Shown here in pieces: positions 23,378 to 35,285 of a stretch of DNA of 64,000 bases (position 1 is the stretch's first letter; every line of letters starts with the position of its first letter). The notes below the pieces were generated by a model. That model was not told where the DNA came from, did not search any database, and worked only from the letters and a program-made list of their open reading frames with translations. The DNA is taken from NCBI GenBank assembly GCA_031002005.1, contig JARYHS010009186.1:180694437-180758436 (forward strand), read 5' to 3'. A program made the translations under genes and the position numbers. Origin of the DNA: Vandiemenella viatica (taxonomy: Eukaryota; Arthropoda; Insecta; Orthoptera; Morabidae).

Positions 23378-24214
23378 AAAATGGTATGTACACTAATCCA
23401 CAGAAAATTTATAATAAATTCCCGTTTCTTTAAATAAAAATCTAGTAATCTTTTCTTTTACAGGAATATTTTTTAAAAAAAAATCTAACAAATTTAATTT
23501 CCCAATGGTGCAGCGAGTGCACGGAAGCAAATTATACTGGATACATAAAAGTGACACTAGATAAAATCAATTATGTGTAACTGAGCATGTTTTCATGTAT
23601 AGTAAATTTAAATATTTGGTCATTTTTAGGTCATATTTACCCATTTTTAAACTTATATTAGCATGTACATTTCTCTTTTTTTTCCTCATAAAGATCGAAA
23701 CCCTAGTTACAAGCTACACAGTACGCACTAAAAAGTTAATATTCAGTAACAATTGAGGGACTGAACTCTTTAGATTAGTGTAATGATGGGAGGAAGTTTA
23801 CTGGACACGTAAAGACCACACGAGACAAGAAATGAGAAGCCTTTCTCCTACTTCACAAGCAACAGCAGCAGAGAAAATGAAAAAAATAAAGTAAATGAAT
23901 TTGTTAATAGGAACACCAATTTAGAGGATAAAAAGGGCCATTTGTCGTATAATAGTAGGTCTGAAGTTGCCATTATCCATACTAAAGCCTTGAGAGTGCG
24001 TAACTCGAGAGCCGGTAATCCCGGTTCCAGGTGAGTTTCCTGTCCGGACAGACAGGTCAGTTTCAAGGTTCTCGACTTGTTTCTACCTTCCATCTCACAT
24101 CTGATGCATTATGTGTGTTACATATGTTAGTCGGATTTACTACTTACTTTTACTGCCCTTTTTTGCAGTTGCTAGAACAATCTTTAAATTACAATCGCAA
24201 TAAAACATGGATAA

Positions 24215-25008
24215 CAGATGGGATAGGTAATGTATAAAAAATTAAATGTTAATTATGATTATAGGGTGAGATCAGAATTGCTTGTTGAAGGCTTGATGTG
24301 TAAATATCTTGGCATGACATTTGATCACAAACTCAACTGGGCAGAGCACATTGGGCAGGTGTTAGGGAAAGGTTACAAAATTCTTCATTTGCTGGAAAGG
24401 GTGATGAGAGGCTGTACCAGAGAAGTTACGGAATTGGGTTACAAAACTTTGGTCAGATAATTGATTGAGTATGGTAGTGTAGTTTGGGACCCATATTTTG
24501 GCTATCAAACACACGAGTTGAAGGGTGTGCAAAGAAGAGCAGCTAGATTTTTTGTGTGGAAATTATCGTAGTTCCCAGTCAGTAACTGTTATGTTAAAGG
24601 AACTGGATTGGGAGTCATTGGAGGAAAGAAGGAAGGTGAAGAGAGTTTTGTGAATATATGGTGTATATGTTGGTGATGTGGCTTGGAGGAAAATTGGTCA
24701 ATGAATTAGGAATGGTGCATGTAAGGTTAAAGGCAATTATGACCACAAATTGACACTCGATTTCATGCAGAGTGGGAAGGTTATCTTTTGTTGGTAAGGG
24801 TATAAGGGATTGGAACAAATTACCAAGTGAAGTGATGAATAATTTACCAAAAACGCTTAAGGAATTTAAAATTTGTAAATCGGAAAAGTGAATCTGGAGG
24901 AATTTAACACTGCAAATAAAAAAAAAAAAAAAATATAAAATGGGGTAATTAGATGGCTAGGGGAATTGCCACCGGAGCGTTAGTTCCATCGCAATTAAAT
25001 TATTTTTA
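24215..25008 (+). mobile_element. 5'-truncated jockey/CR1-like LINE tail (copy b)
   Basis: Begins within the end of the reverse-transcriptase region: MCKYLGMTFDHKLNWAEHIG, then LLERVMRGCTREVTELGYKT. Several stops and shifts follow, and the 3' end GAATTGCCACCGGAGCGTTA and CAATTAAATTA matches the 3' end of the copy at 51.2-54.3 kb. A 16-A run lies near 24918. Confidence 0.85.
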
Positions 25009-25206
25009 ATAATGTTAATAATATAGAAGGTATTTTGATTCGAAAATTTTTTGGTATGTTCATCTTCGACAATTCCAAACATTAGGTAAAATCAGAGATG
25101 AATCTTCGCAGGAGTATACCGAATCTTGCGTAACAGTATTTAATAATGCCTATAGTGATGTTGAATTTATTCAGGAACAATCATTTGCTGTAGCAACAAT
25201 AAAGAA

Positions 25207-25262
25207 AACCGAGCGTGGTGGGTAACGCTCTAGTTTCGCATTCTGGAGGTTGCGGGTTCGAT
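25207..25262 (+). repeat. SINE family A, tRNA-like head only
   Basis: CGAGCGTGGTGGGTAACGCT through GCGGGTTCGATC; the body is replaced by Tc1 sequence at about 25259. Confidence 0.7.
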
Positions 25263-25265
25263 CTG

Positions 25266-25682
25266 ACAGCAGAGTACAATGCCGGTGTAGGCACAAGTGT
25301 TTAGGAGCACACTTTGCTGTCCTGCTGTCAGATCTGCCTCTTTACAGTGCGGGCTAGCCTACGTCCTCCCCGTTCTGTGATGAGGCGTGGACCCAGTCGT
25401 GGTTTCATCGTCCTTCAACCAATCTTCATAGATGCTCACTACAGTAGCACGCGAACAACCGACCAGCCTCGCAGTTTCCGAGATGCTCGTTCCCTGGCGC
25501 CGCGCCCACAAACCACGGGCCCGTAAATTAAGGGAATTGCGTGACCTGTGAGTAGACATCTGGTGCCAAACAACTCCGGAAACCTATGAAGGACTTTTAT
25601 AAAATCGCTGCTGTATTGCGCTCCAAAGATAGACCAACACACTAATAAGCTGGCGGTCATTATGTTTTTGCTGTTGAGTGTA
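25266..25682 (-). mobile_element. Tc1-like element fragment with transposase N-terminus
   Basis: Minus strand. An end-like CACTCAACAGCAAAAACAT abuts TA at 25681-25682. A 66-codon frame (25559-25359) carries the Tc1 paired-like helix-turn-helix: RGLWARRQGTSISETARLVG then Cys-Ser-Arg-Ala-Thr-Val-Val. The catalytic core is missing; the element stops at the SINE head near 25262. Confidence 0.75.
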
Positions 25683-26508
25683 CATCAAAGTCTTTTGCGT
25701 GTTCGTCATGTGAAGCACTGCCATTACTGTAGTTAAATTATATTTGCATGGTAAACGTTATAATAAAATAAAAAGACACTACTACGAACTTTTTTTCAAT
25801 TACAAACAATTATTACAGACAAGATGCGTTGTTTTAAATATGTATTCACTACACAATGGTTGATTAACGAGTAAATGTACTGTACAATAATATAGAAAGG
25901 CATAGTTCGTAAATAAATGAAGAAAGCTTTGTCGAGTTAATCGAACCAATGTGTGAACAACTGATTTGCTTTACAGCTACTTTGCTCGTAGCTCAGAATT
26001 AAAGCTTTTTACTTATTTATTTTTTCCTCTGGCTAGGCCACGTAGACAGTGGCCAGCTGTGGCGGCCAGTGTGAATAATGCGTTGGAGGGGAGGAACTGA
26101 GTTACTACTCGAAGTGTAGCCGGGCTTGTAAGGCCTAATCTATTGGAGGAAACTCTTGTGTTGCTTCCCTGTCTGCGAAACACGTAACTTTGTGTGTTTT
26201 ATATGATAAGTATGATTTTTGTTTGGGAAATATGTAGTTTATGAGGTTGAGTTTTGCGACCATTCTAGCATTCGTCTAGATTAGTGGTTCCCAACTAGTT
26301 TTTTCGTAGTACCACTACAATAAAGAGCACAATCTAGCGTACCCCTTATCGCTGAAATAAGAATTAATTTAACGTTGTCGAGTGCTTCGCACAATCACAG
26401 TATCACAGTAAAATAATTCAAACAAACACATAGTTTGACTGTCTTAAAGTATATTATGGCGATAGTAATGTTTGCTTAATTGTTTTTTTTAAGTATCTTA
26501 GTGATTAC

Positions 26509-27477
26509 TAGAGATCGGATTATATGCGATACAAAAATCTAGAAATATGCATGCAAATATACAAGAAAAATGCTTAAAATATACACGAAAAGTGTAAAAA
26601 TATGCAACATTAAATAATATAAAAATAGTAATTTTTAGATTTTTATTTCAAAATCAGCATGCAATTAGTCTCTCAAAATAGTTTTATAAGTGTATATGGA
26701 CCGTTCCACATTCACTCATGTAACTGGGCAGTGTTCAAAATTGGGTGATGTGTTAGCAGTAGTTGTTTATGGAAAAACTTCACCCGTCCTATTACTAAAA
26801 CTATCAATTCGACACAAAGTTTCAAATCCTGAGTTATGGTTCGAATTATTTTGAAACTTTTTTAAGTTTACAGAGGAATACCTCTGGCAATGCGGATTTT
26901 ATTCATTAACTGAATAGATTCATTCAACGTCGAACCTTGAGTCTCGCAGGTATGTGGGAAAAACGAATGTAATTCACAGCTGCGGTTTTAATACTAGAAT
27001 TATTAAATGCTTCCTTGTACTGAAAAACTGACATAGCGTCTCCACTATCAAAGTCGTTTATTACATCTTTAATGGCCTCGAAATGTTCATTGTAAAACAG
27101 TGCAGCTTCAACCCACGTCACCCATCGAGTTACCACTGGTTCCGGAGGTAAAGGCATTTGTTATTATAATATTATTATGAGGCCATGCCTTAATAAACGC
27201 TTTATTTGTTGATGAAATCAGTTTATTTACATTCCCAAATGTGGGTCGTAGTTCTTCAGCGAGTCGTCCTAGACTAAGAGCAGTACTGCTAATAGGTTTT
27301 GTTGCCTACAACATAAGATTTTATTTATTAACTAGGTACATTACTGAAAAATATTTTAAATATAACTAAAATATGCATCATCACTAGGTTTTAGGTAAAA
27401 TATGCAATAACAGGTGAAAATGGGCTTAATATGGAAATGCATATGCAAACATGCAAATGCTTGTAATCCTGTCTCTA
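26509..27477 (-). mobile_element. Nested hAT element with perfect 8-bp target duplication
   Basis: Ends TAGAGATCGGATT and, inverted, TAGAGACAGGATT. Identical GTGATTAC at 26501-26508 and 27478-27485. 969 bp, containing a minus-strand transposase relic. Confidence 0.88.
26924..27157 (-). pseudogene. hAT (CGGBP1-related) transposase internal relic
   Basis: 77 codons. MPLPPEPVVTRWVTWVEAAL, then Tyr-Asn-Glu-His-Phe and FDSGDAM, match the P-x-P-P-x-P-V-x-T-R-W-x-T-W segment upstream of the C-terminal domain in this hAT group. Catalytic and dimerisation parts are absent. Confidence 0.65.
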
Positions 27478-27579
27478 GTGATTACCTCATCCAAGAAATT
27501 ACCTCGCGTACCCCTTGAAGCTTCTTCATGTATCCTTGAGGGTACGCGTAGCACTAATTGGGAAGCATTGTCCTAGATC

Positions 27580-30257
27580 AAGGTTTCTCAAAGTGTGGTA
27601 CGCGAACTCTAGGTGTTGATCGTAGGGGTTTCGCAACAAGATTTACGTTATTGCGACTGACTGACTATCTCGAGAGTGCAATACACAATATGGTTAATTA
27701 AAATTGAAAATGAGCAAAATTGCTCCTAAAATCGACTCACCTTGCGACAAGAAACAAGCCCACCCATCAAATTAACTAATAGCATATAGCTATTTGTGAC
27801 TGTATCACTGTTTTAGTCAAATATACTTATTTTACAAAAAAAAAAGCCAATTTTTTAAGGCAGTTCGCCATTGTTTGGTAAATTTCATATGGGTACGTGG
27901 AACTATGAGGCCTAACCCAGATGATTGCGGGAAATGGCCTCAAATCCGCACTCATGACGGCCGATACGCGGGGACTAGTATCGTGCCAGGTCCCGTTGTA
28001 CCTCCCCGAGCCAGTGTGCAGCGCCTCAGCGCATTCAACCACAGAGGAGCTTAATTTCTTTATTGCTTATTTTTTATTTATTGTATTTTTTGTTTGGCTT
28101 CTATGTTCGGAGAATTTAGTTGGAACGTCTAAAACGAATGTTGTTGAAAAGAGTGTATATAACAGTAGGCCTAGTGTAAAATTATGTAGCGAAATATAAA
28201 TTTATATTCACGGTTTGCAGTTCACAGAAATTTTCTTACAGTTTCTACAGAATGTCTGGTTTTCCTTAAAAAAATGTCTGTGAGTGTATTACAATGAATT
28301 CTGCAATCTGGATAGTAACAATTTAACGAAAAACGTAATTGTTGTGTTTGAGCTACATAAATATTTGAAACGAAAAGTCTTCTTTACTAATGTTGATTTT
28401 TTTAAAAAAATCATCAGTTTTTAAGGAGTAGTTACATTTTTTTATTAATAGATTTGTCGTGCATCCAAACCCATGCAGGATCTAGTTTTATTATTTATCT
28501 TTATTGCCGCGATTTGTAATACATTTCATATCTTTTTCTCGCATTTTTTGTGTTTAGTTCAAATTCACCTCCCAATGTTTTTTTCATGTTATTTACTGGT
28601 TCACCTGTATTTTGGTGCTTATGTGCAAACACCTTGTAACAGCAATTAAATGAAGCACACTGGTTCTTCCTTTAAGATCCGTGAAATTATACTGACTTTT
28701 TCTCGTTTCTTCACTGCTTCTCCTATTACATTTCCAGCGGCAGTTGTCATAAACCGCAGTTTTGCCACAGCCACGTTTTTGCCTGTGTTTGTAACTGAGG
28801 ATTTGGTATTTTTTTAAATAACAATCCAACTCCCTAATAAGAATAAATTATTATTCTGTTTAAATATTTTAAAACTTATTATTTAAAAATGTTAAATATC
28901 TTGTTCAATATAATATTATTTTTGAAAACTATAAAGAATGTACTGGTTTCTCCTAGACAACCACTTTAATTTCAATCATAACTGCAGAATTGATTCCCTG
29001 TTACTCTGGATATTCTTTAACTCAGTTAATATTCATACATTGGATCTACCGTCCTTTCTTCTCCGTTGTTATGTACTTTACAGTATACTAATCAGTAATT
29101 CTGAAGAATAAGATGTCAAACCACTGACACAGCTATTATCAGTTCCTTACCTTCTTTGATTCTTTGGGAGTCTGAAATCTTTCCCTGGATATTGCCTTTT
29201 CTAGTAAAATATTGAATCACTCTGAAAATCTTGTTAATTCTTACTTCTGCCAGGAATATTGTTAATTCTGAAGGATTTCATATACTCTTTTAACAGTCTG
29301 TGAAATTCAGCATGAAAATCTTTATTATTATTATTTTTAATTATAGCTGTGACATAATTTTCAACTTCACACAGTTTCCGTGTTTCTTCTCACCTTCCCT
29401 TATTTTATTCAGAGTTCTGTTTGATATTCAGCTACGTCGTATCTACAGTGAATCCTTTCATTTCTCCTCCACTTCTTCACCTCCATCGGCCGTTTCTTTA
29501 GCTTTTATGTCTTTATTGCTTATAATAATTTCAAAAATATTGGTAGTACCGTCTTCCTGTTTCGCCATGACAGTTTTTGTGGTTCTTTCATAAGTAACTA
29601 ACTTCAGCATTCATAGCTTTCTTACTGCTTCTTTTCTTATTTCCAATATTTATCTCCATTGATGATCATTTTCGCTCTTCTTTAGATGAATTGAACTCGT
29701 ATATCTTCTAGTTTCCCATCTTTTTATGGTCTATTTTACTACCTTATTTTCTTATAATTATGATTGTGTCCGTAGTGAGTATCCACCAAGAACTGTATTC
29801 TACATTAAAAAAGTTTGGTTTCTCATACTTGCTAGGCCATGATCGACTTGTCTCCCGCGGTTCTTTAAACTATCGTCTGATACAACGTGTTCATCATTTT
29901 ACAAAATTAAAATAGTTTAGTTCCTTTCTAATTGATTTCTCATTTATATAGTATTATTTCTCTTTTTTCTCTTACTAAAGCATTAGAATTGCCTATAATT
30001 AATTTTCTGACTACCTAGATTGCTCTATTGATTCATGTCGAATTGTCTGTTCTTATTCGCATTTTTCTTGAAAAGTTGGTGTATATACTTGGAAAACAAT
30101 TTCTATAACGCATATAATTCTGTTCACAGATACTAATGTTTTTCAATTCCATTATAAATCCCACCCTAATCATAATTTTTTTCAAGGTTATTCTGTAAAG
30201 CTTATACGTTATTCATTTATCATCACATTTACCTGTCAGTTCGAAACTTTCCCCTGG
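27580..30257. other. No recognisable gene; possible further hAT end at 27579
   Basis: AAGGTTTCTCAAAGTGTGG at 27583 resembles another hAT end and starts right beside the outer element, but I found no partner end. A 78-codon minus frame (28593-28829) is unrecognised. T-rich sequence to 30.25 kb shows nothing else. Confidence 0.45.
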
Positions 30258-30490
30258 GAAACCGTGGGTGATCAGTATCGTCCAGGCCTCTCATTCGGGA
30301 CAACATGGGTTCAATCTTCGTCCGGCCATCCAGATTTCGGTTTTCTATGATTTTCCGAAATCACTACAGGCGCATGCAGGATGAAACCTTTAGAAGGTCA
30401 TTACCAAATTCCATTCCGTTACTTTTCCCCAATCCTCTCTCACCTCTAATTACTTTGATGTCGATGAGCCGTAAAACCTGAAGGCAAAGA
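30258..30490 (+). repeat. SINE family A, diverged full-length copy
   Basis: Degenerate head, then CGTCCGGCCATCCAGATTTC, GGTTTTCTATGATTTTCCG and CACCTCTAATTACTTTGATG in family order. Confidence 0.8.
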
Positions 30491-31009
30491 AATGTGCTGA
30501 AGATACTTCGCCGTCGTTCTTAGCGCACAACGTATTTTTTTTTTTTTTCGATTGAATTGCTAATGTATTTAAGAGGGTGCGAAGATATTGTTCTCTCCAG
30601 CTCAGCTACTAAATTTTTCGAATCTTTACTTTTTGCAATTTGTAAAATCAAAGCTATAATCGTTGTCTCCTCTGAAAGTAGCTCTACTTGCCCCAGGCCA
30701 AAGGCATATTGTTTGGCGAAGTTGTGAGACCGCGTATAGCCACAAGAAACCAACGGTTTAGTGACTTATTGAATACAATAAACATCCTCATTCCCCTAAA
30801 AATGAGTTTCAAGCTACACACACAGTGAGAAACAGCACTCAAGGAATCAGACTGGCAGAAATTTTACTAGGGGAATCCACGTTTGCGGACGGAAACTATA
30901 AAATTATTTGCATTCCACTGTGCACCCCTGTACCTAGAATTAATTTTTTGTAAAAGTTTATTCACACAACAAGGTTTGAGAATCATATCATTACTGTCAA
31001 AGGAAATAA

Positions 31010-31257
31010 ACGTAAAAATTGCGGTTATATATTATACTAACTTATACCCACGACTTCATACGCGAAGATTTAGAATTTCATTGCAGAATTGGATATTGAA
31101 AGCTGCCAGTAACGTAGGATTGGTACCAACAACACTGAGTCGGCATAATATGACAGGAAAGCCATCACCATATCATTCTACCGTCGAACCTGTCTCATGA
31201 AGAGAAACAGTTTCCAACATATTTAAAAACATAAAAACAAATGAAGATACAGGTGTC

Positions 31258-31319
<62 letters not shown>

Positions 31320-32455
31320 TGTGTGTTTGGAGGGGGGGGGGTTTGGTTTAATTAAGGACAGCTTTATTTCATCTTGGTCTTTTCTTCTTTCTTCAACATG
31401 AAGATCCGATTCTTGGGTTCTAATTACTTTAACTGCTCGTGCTCCACTAGAGCTTCACCTTAGGCCAAGCTTACGCCCGCAATGTAAGTCAAAAAGAATA
31501 CAAAATAAACTGGTGCCAGAAACCTGTAGGCTAACACAAAGTAATAGTAAAGTGTAGAGCAAATCGAGATATTTACTAAATAATACGTTTTCTCTCTAAA
31601 CGAAATTTACTAACAGATCATATACTACCAAACTGCGTTAGAAGTACAGTTGGAGAAACCGACGTAATATTACAGACTAACATACGCATCCGTTTGACTG
31701 TCACCATTCGATAAGTTCTCAAAATTTCGTAACTACAACTATTATTCATAACGAAAAAAAGTCCTGTGTCCATCCTTCAGATACAAAGTATTTCCTTGTC
31801 AAATTCAATCATTGTCGGTATGGCCATTTAGTCGTTAAACTTAACAAAAGACAGAAACTTAAATCCGCATTTATAATATTATTAGTGCAGATCACACACA
31901 CACTGACTGCGAGAGTAACAACCCCTTAGTGATCAATATAACGTAAAAAGTGTAAACCCACAGCACTGCTAGACCACCTACGATTTGCCATGCATTGCAC
32001 ACCTAAATCTGTGATATTTACAGTTTATCGCGGAATCCGAACAACCGACCATCCAGGCTTGGCTCATACGATCAAAAACAATTCTTAAAATTTGTTTCTT
32101 CGCCGGGTTTTGAAACCGGAAATCACAATTAAAAAAAAAAACCTTGCGCATTAGCCACTGAACTACCAAACCGCTATCTAGGACGTACAACAGAGACGTA
32201 CATATCCTACGCTTCTATCTATCGCCGTTCAGTAATTTTCAAATTTATATGACAACACTTAGTATTTTTACAGAAAAATTATGCTATGTCCATCCTAATG
32301 CCAAATAGCATCTCCTAGTCAAATTTCATCACGTTCGGATTAGCTGTTTAGTTCAAGAAACGTAATAAACAGACAGAGGGACAGAAAGACAGAGAGAGAG
32401 AGATAGAGAGACAGATAGACAGAGTTACTTTCACATTTATAATATTAGTATAGAA
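31010..32455. repeat. Dispersed ~1 kb repeat R, copy 1 (interrupted)
   Basis: Shares, in order, GAGTCGGCATAATATGACAG, ACCGTCGAACCTGTCTC, CTGTCACCATTCGATAAG, ACACACACTGACTGCGA and an embedded minus-strand SINE B with copy 2 at 43.6 kb. About 450 bp of extra sequence including a (CT)n/(GT)n tract (31255-31326) interrupts it. Ends in CACATTTATAATATTAGTAT. Confidence 0.75.
31990..32178 (-). repeat. SINE family B copy within repeat R
   Basis: Minus-strand box A (GTAGTTCAGTGGCTAATGCG) and degenerate box B (GGTTTCAAAACC), with the family body CAGTTTATCGCGGAATCCGA on the plus strand. Confidence 0.65.
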
Positions 32456-32789
32456 GATATTAAAAAAAACCTTTTTTTCTTTTATCTGGAGATATTTGTT
32501 GATTTTATGGAAATCAGTGCGCTGAACTCATATCTATTTTCAGATTTCTTCTATCAGGCATACTTTTTTCTATTAATGATGATTTTAATTTTTAAAACTT
32601 TTTTGTATTTAGTGTAAATTTTTAAACTCTAGTCTTTCTAAGAGCTATTGAAAACTTATTTTAATCAACAGGTGAACCACTAAATACTTTGACCATTGTA
32701 TTTAGAGTTAAAGAAATGAAAAACATCAGCCAAAAATGTGTATTTGATAGTCTTACTTCTTACTTTTATCGTGAATATCTTTGCAGTCA

Positions 32790-33260
32790 CTAATAGTATT
32801 CTAGCAATAATCAACTACATGGTAGACATCCACTTCCCTTCGTACCGCTGTTTTAATGTCATGATGTCCTTATGGAACTTTTCACTGTATTCTTCAGACA
32901 CGTTGCTGCAGCTCTTCGGGAAGTAATTGATATGAGAGTGCAGAAAATGCACCTTCAGCGACATATTGAATCTCAATTTTTTTGTAAGCAACAAGCATCT
33001 CATTGACAAAATGTTTATAGTTACGAACTCTTTGTTTTCCCAGAAAATGCTGACATTTGGAAACCTGTCCATCCACGCTCATTTTTCCTCTAACGTCAAT
33101 GTTTCTTCAAAATTTGGGTCTTTCTGAATTTGTCTAAAACAAACATCCTTCCCTATACCTTTGCTGATGTAAGACGAGGAAATTTTATCCAGGGCCTTAA
33201 CCAATTGCTTCATTAGGCCTAATTTGATGTGAAGTGGAGCGAGAAGCACATCTTCACTAG
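32790..33260 (-). pseudogene. Relic of a multicopy invertebrate gene family, class unclear
   Basis: Minus-strand translation, in order: VLLAPLHIKLGLMKQLVKAL, Asp-Lys-Ile-Ser-Ser-Ser, QIQKDPNFEETLTLEEK, a TGA, MSLKVHFLHSHINYFPKSCS, then NVSEEYSEKFHKDIMTLKQR, Tyr-Glu-Gly-Lys-Trp and, after a shift, Val-Asp-Tyr-Cys-stop. I recall this block order (H-I-K-L-G-L, H-F-L-H-S-H, E-x-F-H-x-D-I, M-A-D-Y-C-W) from a protein family present in many copies in insects and cnidarians and probably spread by a transposon; I cannot name the class. At least two inactivating changes. Confidence 0.55.
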
Positions 33261-33429
33261 CTACCAGTATCTTACAATAACAATTTATTTCTCTTAGTTT
33301 TCTCTTTCGACGAGGCCATTCCTTTTTCTTAAAATGGAAATTTCTGTCCCGAATGTCCTACTCACATATGAAACACCCATATTTGGTATAACCTTGTTGC
33401 ATATCCAACAATAATTTTGAGTCTTACAC

Positions 33430-35090
33430 ATGTCTTCCATTTATGTTCATTGTATTTAATACATGAGAGCATATATTCAAAAATGTTATATGACTCTTTG
33501 GTCATACAAGCATAGGCAACTGGGACGGAAGAAATTACATTTCCTTTGAACTAGTTTTGAATGCATCTATAAAAAGTCTCCAGTTCTGTGTAATCAGTCT
33601 ATCACAATCTCAATTTTTAATCTCTATTAATGATTTGTAAATTTTAAAAAGTAGAAGAAGTACAGAAAAAGGTACCAACATTTACATATTAAAACAAGTG
33701 AAATGCAGAAGTAAATGCTGCCAACTATATTTTTTTTGTAAATTTACCTTTGTATAGAAAAATAACTATCTGAAAGTTAAAATATACATTTTTTCATACA
33801 ACTAAAAAACTGTGCCTGATGGGTAATTTCTGGTTCCATGTTTGGATTCACCGTAAAAAAAGACTATAGAAATACATATTACCACATCAGAAATTATTTT
33901 TTGTAGAACAGCGATATTGATGAAAGGTTCTTTAATATTTTGAGATAATAATGATCACATATATTTTTGCTTTTCCACACTGTACATCTTCAAATCATTT
34001 ACATACGTTTCTGCAATAGATTCTCATATATTTGTCGTATAGTGGTTAAATCGCTTAACAAGATATCACCTAATCGCTGCCAGGATTTAAATGTTATGCT
34101 TTCATCATACAAATTTTTATTTGGATCTAATCTTTAGCTTTTCGAACAGCGTGACACCGTATCTAAAGCGAGCTAATGGTATGGTAGAATCATATAAATA
34201 GTGGCTTGGACAGAGTGCTAGAAATGAAACTTATTCATTTATTTATTAAGTCATGTTGTAAAATAGAACTCGAATCAAAAGTTAATGTGTACCTGAGCTT
34301 CACAGAGAATTTTGAGATACAGGTACTATGTAGTAGTTGTTTAATAAAAAATTGAACAAAAAGTAAAAGAAATCCATTGATTTAATGCGATTTTATAAAA
34401 TATACTGGGAAAATATTTGTTGTTATTTGGAAATTTTGTACTCACTAACACTCTAGATATATCACTGGCATTTTAATTGATTCTTTTGAAAGAGGAGATT
34501 TTTTTGTAAAAAAAATTACGACACTATACGGATCTAGAGCCACAATCTGAAATTTATTATAAATATAATTACTAGAAGGTTTGAACGATAAACTAATCCT
34601 AGTGATATATGAAATAGCAATAATCATGAAGTCCCACACTTCTATATTGAGTGGCAACTTATCAATCGTTTGAAAGCTACATCAATTTTTATGTGTTGAA
34701 CTAAACCTGTAAGGTCTGTTTTCTTAGACTTCTTTAATTTTGATTTTTGTGATATAGATCTTAATCTACAATGTGGTATTAAGGATAATGAATAACTTCA
34801 CGTCAAGTTACAAGTTAATTTTTGGGTTAAGTAACTATATGTGTTAAAATTATCTTTATACTTAAATTATAGGGAAATGAGATATAATGCACTTATTCCT
34901 GAGAAAACTGGATGTTGTTGTTTTCAGTGAACTTTTTCGGTTTCAGTTACCTCATCGACGGACAAATATTTATATGATGTTAATCAGATAATCTCAATAT
35001 TACATGACAAACGTCTCAAAATTTTTATTTTATTTAGTGATATTTTCCGTTATGTGCAATACAACGTTTCAGACAAAGGTATGTATAAAT
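33430..35090. other. No recognisable gene
   Basis: AT-rich intergenic DNA between the relic and the CSP2 3' end. Confidence 0.55.
35024..35034 (-). terminator. CSP2 polyadenylation signals
   Basis: Two overlapping AATAAA hexamers on the minus strand (35034-35029 and 35029-35024), about 61-71 nt past the CSP2 stop codon, a normal 3' UTR spacing. Confidence 0.65.
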
Positions 35091-35094
35091 GTAT

Positions 35095-35285
35095 TTACGC
35101 CTTAATCTTCTTTAAATCTTCTGCGTATTTCTTTGCGTAGGTTCCCTGTGGGTCATACTTTGCTTCGAGTTTCTTCCACTGGTCCGTCTTGTTCTGAATC
35201 AGAAACTGGATTACCTTTTCGGTTCCTTCCTTTTGTTTTTCACTGCACTTAGAGCAGCCTGTGAGGAGGGCATCAGGAACGTTCT
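35095..35285 (-). CDS. Chemosensory protein, exon 2 (CSP2)
   Basis: No long start-to-stop frame covers this exon, but on the minus strand it follows an acceptor (TTTGTTCAG) and opens with AG, which completes a lysine codon with the last base of exon 1. It encodes NVPDALLTGCSKCSEKQKEG, then a Lys-Val-Ile-Gln-Phe-Leu helix, Trp-Lys-Lys-Leu, and the CSP hallmark LEAKYDPQGTYAKKYAEDL before the stop at 35097-35095. Spliced length is 387 nt including stop, or 128 residues, typical for the family. The cysteine pattern across both exons is C-X8-C-X18-C-X2-C. Twin AATAAA signals follow about 60-70 nt after the stop. No stops or shifts: it looks intact. Confidence 0.95.

Larger units (their letters stand above)
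26282..27570. mobile_element. Outer hAT element, host of a nested hAT
   Basis: Ends TAGTGGTTCCCAACTAG and, inverted, CAATGCTTCCCAATTAG (12 of 17 alike), flanked by GTCTAGAT (26274-26281) and TCCTAGAT (27571-27578), 6 of 8 identical. Inner flanks on both sides carry GCGTACCCCTT. Older than the insertion inside it. Confidence 0.6.

Noticed and set aside
31255..31340. (CT)n/(GT)n/G-run tract as a regulatory element
   Set aside because: Ordinary compound microsatellite within repeat R copy 1.
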